Source: Roseburia hominis
GTDB taxonomy: Bacteria; Bacillota; Clostridia; Lachnospirales; Lachnospiraceae
Direction: 5' to 3'
Length of the DNA: 64,000 nucleotides
Assembly: GCA_040702975.1 (NCBI GenBank)
Contig: CP159990.1
Span: 2,356,001-2,420,000 of the forward strand
Shown here: piece after piece, positions 17,141 through 22,079 of the stretch
Position numbering within the stretch: the stretch's first letter is position 1
Layout: every line of letters starts with the position of its first letter
Made by a program: the position numbers and the translations under genes
Notes under the pieces: generated by a model
Database searches by the model: none
What the model was told of the DNA's origin: nothing
The model's input: the letters and a program-made list of their open reading frames with translations, nothing else

Positions 17141-17797
17141 ATGGATTTCACTAAATCTATCTATGAGAAGGCGACAATGCAGGGGATTGTGAAATATCTG
17201 CTGTATGGTTTTGAACCTTGCGCCGACCAAGGGGATTTGGAAATGCGTCTGGAGAAAGCGCATCAAAAATTTGACAGAACTGCAGGGAAGTATGGCAAAG
17301 CGAGTGCGGAAGAGTTGATAAATGCTGCAAATGAGCTTGAATATGAGATATCGCTTATTTATACGGAAATAGGAATGAAGCTGGGGAGGTTGTTGCAAAA
17401 TGATATGACGGGCGGGGAGCTTGTCGCTAAACCGAAAGAAAAGGCGGGGATCGCTCATAAGAACATAAGTTATTGGCTCTCCGATCGGATTGCGCGGTCA
17501 CAAGAGGAGGCGGAAAAACAGGAATCTGTTATAGACTGCCTTATGCGGATAAGAGTTAATGAAACATTAGAAAAGATGCTGGAAAAAGATGCAAAATATT
17601 CAGAGGTTCGCGAAAAGGTAGTAAAAGCTACGAAAAAAATGAATCATTTAGGCCTTACAAGAGAGCAATGGAATCAGATCGACGAGGTATTAAGTGCAGA
17701 CAATGAAAGAGCAAATGAATATGGCCGGGTAGCTTATCGGCAAGGAATAGCAGACGGCGTTGCATTACTGGTTGAGTTAATAAAGGGAGTTTCATGA
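17141..17797 (+). CDS. Helical hypothetical protein of mobile elements
   Basis: 218 residues; AAGGAG lies eight bases before ATG 17141. Mostly alpha-helical and charged, with MDFTKSIYEKATMQGIVKYL at the N-terminus and AYRQGIADGVALLVELIKG at the C-terminus, reminiscent of DUF6809-like proteins common in Lachnospiraceae. The link to that family is from memory of the sequence style only. No membrane segment or active-site motif. Confidence 0.6.
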   Translation: MDFTKSIYEKATMQGIVKYLLYGFEPCADQGDLEMRLEKAHQKFDRTAGKYGKASAEELINAANELEYEISLIYTEIGMKLGRLLQNDMTGGELVAKPKEKAGIAHKNISYWLSDRIARSQEEAEKQESVIDCLMRIRVNETLEKMLEKDAKYSEVREKVVKATKKMNHLGLTREQWNQIDEVLSADNERANEYGRVAYRQGIADGVALLVELIKGVS

Positions 17798-18004
17798 TTG
17801 CATAAAAGCTATGATAGCAAAATGAATTTGCGGATCTGCATTTCACAGAGATAGGTAATCTTGAAATTCCAGTAACGAAAAACAAAAGGTTTTGTTGCGA
17901 TTTTGCTCTTGTGTAGAATTGTAAAATAACGTTTACTTTAGTTCGGATTTCTGTTACTATATCTTAGACGGGGAGCGGTGGCAAGCCCGCCCTCCTCGTT
18001 GCCT

Positions 18005-18163
18005 CTAACCTTGCAGGTCCTCTTTTAAATCTTTCAGCAGTTCATCAAGTTTCTTGTCGGTGTCTTCCTTGGTGCTTTCCTCTTTAGCTCCTTCGAGTCC
18101 TCTGATGATTTGTTTTAGCCAGCTTTTAAACTGTAAATCTGTCATCCCCATTTCTTGTACCAT
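18005..18163 (-). CDS. 52-residue conserved-type small protein under XRE operator control
   Basis: Minus-strand frame from ATG 18163 with GGAGGAAAGG upstream. The protein starts MVQEMGMTDLQFKSWLKQII and ends in a Glu/Lys-rich helix (KKLDELLKDLKEDL). Small proteins with a MTDxQFKxxLK core are frequent in Lachnospiraceae; their role is not known to me. It has an excellent promoter (TTGACT, 17 bases, TATAAT) whose spacer is filled by the palindrome AAACCAAATATGGTTT, so it should be repressed by the neighbouring XRE protein. Confidence 0.72.
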   Translation of the reverse strand: MVQEMGMTDLQFKSWLKQIIRGLEGAKEESTKEDTDKKLDELLKDLKEDLQG

Positions 18164-18215
18164 ATCCTTTCCTCCAATCTTTTCGTTAAAGCCTTGCCGC
18201 TCTTAACTTAATATC

Positions 18216-18244
18216 ATTATAAACCAAATATGGTTTAAAGTCAA
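18216..18244 (-). promoter_or_regulatory. Promoter of the 52-residue gene with embedded operator
   Basis: On the minus strand: -35 TTGACT (18239-18244), a 17-base spacer, -10 TATAAT (18216-18221). The imperfectly extended palindrome AAACCAAATATGGTTTAAA (18221-18239) occupies the whole spacer, the ideal place for a repressor. Confidence 0.8.
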
Positions 18245-18250
18245 TACACA

Positions 18251-18269
18251 TTTAAACTATATTTGGTTT
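18251..18269. promoter_or_regulatory. Second XRE operator box
   Basis: TTTAAACTATATTTGGTTT is the reverse complement of the box at 18221-18239 with one mismatch; the two are separated by 11 bases. It overlaps the stop codon of the XRE gene. The pair could be bound cooperatively. Confidence 0.7.
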
Positions 18270-18468
18270 ATTTTGCGTGCATAATGATCTCGCCTGGCTG
18301 CATATTCAGCAATTCGCAAAGCTGTTCCAATGTCTTTATTCCTATCATATCCCCTTTTCTAAGTTTTTGCATTGCAGACTGGCTAAGTATATTCTCTTTT
18401 AATATTTTTGTACTACTGTATCCGGCTTCTTTTAGCGCGGCTATTACATTGATTTTGTATACTAACAT
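18268..18468 (-). CDS. XRE-family repressor
   Basis: 66 residues on the minus strand with GAGGTGTTCAG before ATG 18468. HTH domain spans nearly the whole protein (INVIAALKEAGYSSTKILKE, NILSQSAMQKLRKGDMIGIK, TLEQLCELLNMQPGEIIMHA). A promoter TTGACT, 17 bases, TAAAAT lies at 18515-18487, and a half operator CCAAATATAGTTTA (18525-18538) lies just upstream of it. With the boxes at 18221 and 18251 this suggests that the protein represses both itself and the 52-residue gene. Confidence 0.82.
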   Translation of the reverse strand: MLVYKINVIAALKEAGYSSTKILKENILSQSAMQKLRKGDMIGIKTLEQLCELLNMQPGEIIMHAK

Positions 18469-18486
18469 CTGAACACCTCCCTTTTT

Positions 18487-18538
18487 ATTTTAATTCTTCC
18501 AATTAAGAAAGTCAATGAAATAATCCAAATATAGTTTA
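18487..18538 (-). promoter_or_regulatory. Promoter and operator half-site of the XRE gene
   Basis: -35 TTGACT (18510-18515), 17-base spacer, -10 TAAAAT (18487-18492) on the minus strand, with CCAAATATAGTTTA at 18525-18538, matching the core of the two other boxes. Confidence 0.7.
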
Positions 18539-18681
18539 TAGTTTATTTCGGCTTTTTAATAGATTTTGAATGACGCGAAAAGGTACGGTCATTGGGAAGG
18601 TATTTAAAGTTAATTCTGTTTCTAAAGAGTTAACAAATGAATGTAGGTGTAAGAATGTAATAATGAAAAGGAAAGAGGATA

Positions 18682-18711
18682 TTGAAAAAGAGGGAAAAGA
18701 GTGTGTATAAT
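18682..18711 (+). promoter_or_regulatory. Promoter of the toxin-antitoxin pair
   Basis: TTGAAA (18682-18687), 18-base spacer, TATAAT (18706-18711), with a second overlapping TATAAT at 18711-18716; located 44 bases before the antitoxin start. Confidence 0.65.
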
Positions 18712-18754
18712 ATAATTAAAAATATAGAGATTCAACATAGAGAGGAGTACTGAC

Positions 18755-18991
18755 ATGAGTGAAAGAGAAAGGGCCATGATGCTGTTAGAGCAGATCGATG
18801 ATAAAAAAATGATTTTTGTTGTTAATATATTAGAAAACATTGCAGAGCTTGCGGAAGAGGACGATGGCCAGATGCAGCGGGAGATCGACGAGGCGATTAC
18901 TAGATTTGAGAGAGAAAAAAATAATGATGAGTGTATTTTGCTGGAAGCAAGGACAGTGTTAGCAGATTTGAGGAGGGAATACCTTGGATAA
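18755..18991 (+). CDS. Antitoxin of a RelE/ParE-type module
   Basis: 78 residues, acidic (ELAEEDDGQMQREIDEAITRF), with a helical N-terminus (RERAMMLLEQIDDKKMIFVV). AGAGGAG precedes ATG 18755. It overlaps the toxin gene by eight bases, the usual arrangement. The N-terminus does not show a clear Phd or RHH motif, so the antitoxin class is left open. Confidence 0.7.
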   Translation: MSERERAMMLLEQIDDKKMIFVVNILENIAELAEEDDGQMQREIDEAITRFEREKNNDECILLEARTVLADLRREYLG

Positions 18992-19286
18992 ATATTGCGT
19001 TATGATTCCAACGGAAGTGAAGGGAATGATAAGGGGTATATATGCTGATATCTGCGATAGGTCTCTTGATAATACGGTTGCAGAGAAGGTGATCGGCGCT
19101 ATAGAAAAGGCAATACTGTCATTGGAGTATATGCCGTATCGTGGGACAGAATTAAATAAAGGTGAGCATAAAGGGAAAAAGTACCGGAGATTAGTGGTTA
19201 AGAAGCATATCATAGTATATAGAGTCTTCGAGGAAACAAAACAAGTGATAATCGTGTTCGTTAAGAGCGAGAAGATGAATATATAA
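18984..19286 (+). CDS. RelE/ParE-family toxin
   Basis: 100 residues from a TTG start (18984) with GAGGAGGGA upstream. The pattern IPTEVKGMIRGIYADICDR, LEYMPYRGTELNKGEHKGKKYRRLVVKKHIIVYRVFEETKQVIIVFV matches the ParE/RelE fold (two helices then a beta-sheet, with conserved Arg and a Tyr-Arg-Val strand). These toxins cleave mRNA in the ribosome or inhibit gyrase; which applies cannot be told here. Together with the antitoxin it probably stabilises the element. Confidence 0.82.
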   Translation: MDKYCVMIPTEVKGMIRGIYADICDRSLDNTVAEKVIGAIEKAILSLEYMPYRGTELNKGEHKGKKYRRLVVKKHIIVYRVFEETKQVIIVFVKSEKMNI

Positions 19287-19287
19287 A

Positions 19288-19320
19288 CAGGAAAGGGGAC
19301 TGCGTAAGTCCCTTTTCCTG
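19288..19320 (+). terminator. Terminator-like hairpin after the toxin gene
   Basis: A 14-bp stem (CAGGAAAGGGGACT paired with AAGTCCCTTTTCCTG, one G-T pair) starts two bases after the toxin stop. It lacks a T-run after the stem and directly adjoins the GTGACAGAAATGTCAC palindrome at 19320. Confidence 0.6.
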
Positions 19321-19335
19321 TGACAGAAATGTCAC
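19320..19335. promoter_or_regulatory. Isolated copy of the GTGACAGAAATGTCAC palindrome
   Basis: Exact match to the 16-bp unit repeated at 21722-22030. It lies between the toxin-antitoxin module and the promoter of the DUF5688 gene. Confidence 0.8.
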
Positions 19336-19501
19336 GCGCAATGGAAGACTATAGAAACTGCTCAACTTCGCTCCCTGCATTTTCCTGAAAGCCGGTGCTT
19401 TCTCCACTCTCTGCGCGGTGGATCCGCCTGAAAAAAAATTTCTTTGTCTCATTTTGAAGGACTCAACAGAAAATGAGAAAAATTGCAGTATATTATTGAG
19501 C

Positions 19502-19566
19502 CCCAATAACAAAAAAACCGAGATGTGTACATACCCGCTATTTTATAGTATAATTACACTATAAAA
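19502..19566 (+). promoter_or_regulatory. Duplicated promoter-operator upstream of the DUF5688 gene
   Basis: CCCAATAACAAAAAAACCG (19502-19520) is identical to 14983-15001; 21 bases on, 19541-19566 is a 26-bp palindrome with one mismatch (TATAGTATAATTACACTATA core). Same layout and spacing as at 14983-15047. Confidence 0.7.
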
Positions 19567-19584
19567 AGAAAGGAGTACAAAGAT

Positions 19585-20415
19585 ATGAAGTACGAAGATT
19601 TTATTGAAAGAATGTTGCAGGAAGTTAAAAAAAGAGTAGAAAGTGATGTGAGCATTACCTTGCACACAGCTACAAAAAACAACGGCGCGATTAGAAAGGG
19701 ATTTGTTTTTGAAAAACACAAGAATCATACAGCGCCTATTATTTATCTCGATGAGTTTTATGAATCTTATCAGCATGGAAGGGAGGTTGAAGAACTTGCC
19801 GGAATAATGTGTATGCTTTATAAGAAAGCAATTTATGAAATAAAACCGGATTTTGAACGAGTCATAGATTACGAAGAGATGAAAGATAGAATTGTATATC
19901 AGCTTATTAATGCTGAAAAGAACAAAGACTTATTAGCAGAAATTCCCTACAAAAAATTTCATGACTTAGCGATTGTATTCTATCTTTTGCTTGAAAAGTC
20001 TGGTGATGAGACCGCGACGATGTTGATTAAAGATGAACTCCTACAGCGTTGGGGAGTGTCGGAACAGGAAGTGTATGAGAATGCGGTTCACAATACTCCG
20101 GTGCTCTTCCCGATGGAGATAAATCCGCTGACTGATTCTATGTATGTTTTAACAAATGATATCATTCATACAGGCGCTTCAGTCATATTGTATGATGATA
20201 CACTCAAGAGGGCGGCGGATGTCATCAAAACGAATTTCTATCTTATTCCAAGTAGTATTCATGAATGGATATTGGTTCCAGATGACGGAGTGATGACCCG
20301 ATCTCATTTGGAGGGTATGGTAGATGAGGTTAATGCAGACATGATTCCGGACACAGAAATATTAGGTGATTGCGTTTACTACTATTCTATCAAAGAGGGA
20401 AGGTTGATTGTATAG
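19585..20415 (+). CDS. DUF5688 family protein
   Basis: 276 residues; GAAAGGAG precedes ATG 19585. The sequence fits the DUF5688 family, abundant in Lachnospiraceae: a charged N-terminus (YEDFIERMLQEVKKRVES), IIYLDEFYESYQHGREVEE, then NTPVLFPMEINPLTDSMYVL, MYVLTNDIIHTGASVILYDD and FYLIPSSIHEWILVPDDG. The domain has no proven function that I know of. Expression is likely controlled from the palindromic promoter at 19502-19566. Confidence 0.75.
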   Translation: MKYEDFIERMLQEVKKRVESDVSITLHTATKNNGAIRKGFVFEKHKNHTAPIIYLDEFYESYQHGREVEELAGIMCMLYKKAIYEIKPDFERVIDYEEMKDRIVYQLINAEKNKDLLAEIPYKKFHDLAIVFYLLLEKSGDETATMLIKDELLQRWGVSEQEVYENAVHNTPVLFPMEINPLTDSMYVLTNDIIHTGASVILYDDTLKRAADVIKTNFYLIPSSIHEWILVPDDGVMTRSHLEGMVDEVNADMIPDTEILGDCVYYYSIKEGRLIV

Positions 20416-20421
20416 GACAGG

Positions 20422-20449
20422 ATGGAAGAGGGTATATCCCCTCTTCCAT
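20422..20449 (+). terminator. Perfect hairpin between DUF5688 gene and small peptide
   Basis: ATGGAAGAGGG, loop TATAT, then CCCCTCTTCCAT: an 11-bp stem six bases after the DUF5688 stop. Without a T-run it may act as a 3' end or as a translation-modulating hairpin for the peptide that starts 14 bases later. Confidence 0.5.
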
Positions 20450-20462
20450 GATAGGGGGATAT

Positions 20463-20579
20463 ATGAAGAAAGGAATTATTGAATTTATAATTATGTTGCT
20501 TATACTTATTATCTTGGTATTCATTTTTAGACCAATGATTACTAACTGGGTAACTCGTATTTTGAGTAAAATAATATAA
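20463..20579 (+). CDS. 38-residue membrane peptide
   Basis: ATG 20463 is preceded by AGGGGG. The peptide is one long hydrophobic helix (IIEFIIMLLILIILVFIF) flanked by Lys at the N-terminus and a basic, aromatic C-terminus (NWVTRILSKII). This is the shape of small membrane toxins and membrane-protein regulators, but no antisense RNA gene is evident. Coding status is plausible from the ribosome binding site and composition. Confidence 0.5.
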   Translation: MKKGIIEFIIMLLILIILVFIFRPMITNWVTRILSKII

Positions 20580-20630
20580 ACCAGTTTCTGATTTGAAATT
20601 AACCCATAAAATATATGTTAGCAAATTTGC

Positions 20631-20667
20631 AAAGGAGAGGAGACTTTAAAAAGGTCTCCTCTCTTTT
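20631..20667 (+). terminator. Rho-independent terminator
   Basis: AAAGGAGAGGAGAC, loop TTTAAAAA, then GGTCTCCTCTC followed by TTTT. Ends the DUF5688 and small-peptide unit. Confidence 0.75.
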
Positions 20668-20770
20668 ACGAATATATTTAAGAGAAAATGGAGTATCAGA
20701 TAGGTATCTGATGTTTCCCAATCAAAGAGAAAATAAAGATAGAATTACATAAGAGTAGAAGAGCACAAGC

Positions 20771-20818
20771 GAAATCTGTCCACCGCAAGCGGTGGGGTTG
20801 GCAGTGCCAACCGATTTC
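20771..20818. other. Three-stem junction element, possible oriT or structured RNA
   Basis: Outer stem GAAATC (20771-20776) with GATTTC (20813-20818); inside, two adjacent perfect inverted repeats, CCACCGC-AA-GCGGTGG (20780-20795) and GGTTGGCA-G-TGCCAACC (20796-20812). The second repeat is followed at once by GATTTCCTGCGG, which resembles the TCCTG-C nick region of MobP-type origins of transfer. Position upstream of relaxosome genes supports oriT, but a non-coding RNA or replication structure is equally compatible. Confidence 0.5.
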
Positions 20819-20978
20819 CTGCGGATTGGCAGGTGTTTCCTAAACTTTTGATTTGTCCCTTTTTTTAGGACCTAATATATCGAATATATATCTAAATATG
20901 TCAAATTTATAGTATATATTGCATTGGAAAATGTGCTGGTTTATAATGACTATGGGGAAGGGAAGTATACAATTCTGG

Positions 20979-20996
20979 CGTGACAGAAATGTCACG
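20979..20996. promoter_or_regulatory. Copy of the GTGACAGAAATGTCAC palindrome upstream of relaxosome genes
   Basis: CGTGACAGAAATGTCACG, exact match to the array unit, 34 bases before the first candidate relaxosome gene. Confidence 0.8.
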
Positions 20997-21030
20997 CGAG
21001 GAAAACAGGTGTTGGGAAAGGACTGAACAG

Positions 21031-21312
21031 GTGGAAATAAGAGTAAGAAATGTAGAACCAGTAGTTATCAGAACATTAGATGAGATGGCAAGGGAAAATG
21101 GGTTCGTAAGCGGTACGGGAAAACCAAAAAGAGAAGAGTTCCTGCGATGGCATTTCAGGCAGATGACGTTGATGTCAGAGGCAGATGAGATTGAGAACAA
21201 ATATTACAGCTTGTTCCGGCTGATGGACCGGAACCAGGAGGAGCGGCATAAGCAGATTCTGTATATGCTTCAGGAGCTGGAGAGGAGGCTGGAAAGTGAA
21301 AAAGATATTTAA
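21031..21312 (+). CDS. Candidate relaxosome accessory protein (RHH-like), first gene
   Basis: 93 residues from GTG 21031, chosen because GGGAAAGGA lies eight bases upstream; a longer frame begins inside the palindrome at 20980 and has no ribosome binding site. The N-terminus (VEIRVRNVEPVVIRTLDEMA) has the strand-helix pattern of ribbon-helix-helix DNA-binding proteins, followed by GKPKREEFLRWHF and a coiled-coil C-terminus (MLQELERRLESEK). Such proteins (MobC and relatives) help the relaxase find oriT. It overlaps the next gene by 17 bases. Confidence 0.65.
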   Translation: MEIRVRNVEPVVIRTLDEMARENGFVSGTGKPKREEFLRWHFRQMTLMSEADEIENKYYSLFRLMDRNQEERHKQILYMLQELERRLESEKDI

Positions 21313-21703
21313 CCTTCCTGAGCATGATATCGCAATCATACAGAGGGTAAAGCAGGAGAAAGGTTATCATTCGGAAGTACAGGCATTGGTGCATATACTG
21401 GAAACCTATCAGGATGACCGGGAAAAAGAAAAGTTAGAGAGGGATATATATGCACAAGTAAATAAGGAGCTAAGAGAAGTATTTTCTTCGCTTGTTATAG
21501 GGAATAGGCAGATTGAGAAAAATACAAATGCGTTAGTCGATTATATTAATTCATATATGATTTTAAAACCAGAAAAAAGTTTGAAGTGTATTCCGGCTTC
21601 GCTTACCAAATCTGAGTTCATAAAAAAGTCGGAAGAAGTACATAGAAGCAGGATTGCAGAACGCAGCAGAAAGAGAAAATATCTTGCTTCTAAGAGACGT
21701 TAA
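21296..21703 (+). CDS. Candidate relaxosome accessory protein, second gene
   Basis: 135 residues from GTG 21296, overlapping the previous gene and preceded by GGAGAGGAGG. The N-terminus (IFNLPEHDIAIIQRVKQEKG, then SEVQALVHILETY) again looks RHH-like; the middle is a coiled coil and the C-terminus is extremely basic (RSRIAERSRKRKYLASKRR), suited to DNA contact. It is the last gene before the palindrome array and the relaxase. Confidence 0.65.
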   Translation: MKKIFNLPEHDIAIIQRVKQEKGYHSEVQALVHILETYQDDREKEKLERDIYAQVNKELREVFSSLVIGNRQIEKNTNALVDYINSYMILKPEKSLKCIPASLTKSEFIKKSEEVHRSRIAERSRKRKYLASKRR

Positions 21704-21721
21704 TCCAGATTATGGGAAAGG

Positions 21722-22066
21722 CGTGACAGAAATGTCACGTGGTGTGGTTGGAAAAGACGTGACAGAAATGTCACGTGGTGGGGCGGAAAAGACGTGACAG
21801 AAATGTCACGTGGTGCGGGCGGAAAAGGCGTGACAGAAATGTCACGTGGTGTGGTTGGAAAAGACGTGACAGAAATGTCACGTGATGTAAGGCGGAAAAG
21901 GCCGTGACAGAAATGTCACGTGATGCAGGGCGGAAAAGGCGTGACAGAAATGTCACGTGGTGCGGGCGGAAAAGGCGTGACAGAAATGTCACGTGATGCG
22001 AGTCGGAAGAGGTGTGACAGAAATGTCACGCGATGCGAGTTGGGAAAGACGTGACAAAATTTTACG
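21722..22066. repeat. Array of nine perfect GTGACAGAAATGTCAC palindromes plus one degenerate copy
   Basis: Perfect 16-bp palindromic units with a GAAA centre begin at 21723, 21759, 21794, 21830, 21866, 21904, 21941, 21977 and 22014, about 36 bases apart; a degenerate copy lies at 22050-22066. Most extend to CGTGACA/TGTCACG and several to ACGTGACA/TGTCACGT. The intervening sequences are themselves similar (GGCGGAAAAGGC type, GTGGTG). All copies have the same orientation of the GAAA centre. It fills the space between the accessory genes and the relaxase, whose ATG lies 14 bases after the last copy. It looks like an iteron, centromere or operator array. Confidence 0.92.
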
Positions 22067-22079
22067 TGATGGAGGATAT

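Larger units (their letters stand above)
20580..21030. other. Intergenic region with several DNA/RNA structures
   Basis: No gene is seen. In order it holds a terminator (20631-20667), an 18-bp palindrome ATCAGATA-GG-TATCTGAT (20695-20712), the three-stem structure at 20771-20818, a TATAGTATATATT box (20908-20920) like that at 14919, and one GTGACAGAAATGTCAC palindrome (20980-20995). It directly precedes the candidate relaxosome genes and is the best place for an origin of transfer. Confidence 0.6.

Noticed and set aside
21771..21992. Minus-strand frame encoding a repeated MTFLSRLFRPHH peptide
   Set aside because: It is only the translation of the DNA palindrome array; it has no start signals and no independent coding support.
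21722..22066. Possible CRISPR array
   Set aside because: The repeat is a short palindrome and the intervening sequences are similar to each other, not unique spacers; no cas genes nearby.
21993..22079. N-terminal extension of the relaxase and of the first relaxosome protein (VTEMSR peptides)
   Set aside because: Those residues are translated palindromes; good ribosome binding sites exist at 22071 and 21014 for the shorter proteins.
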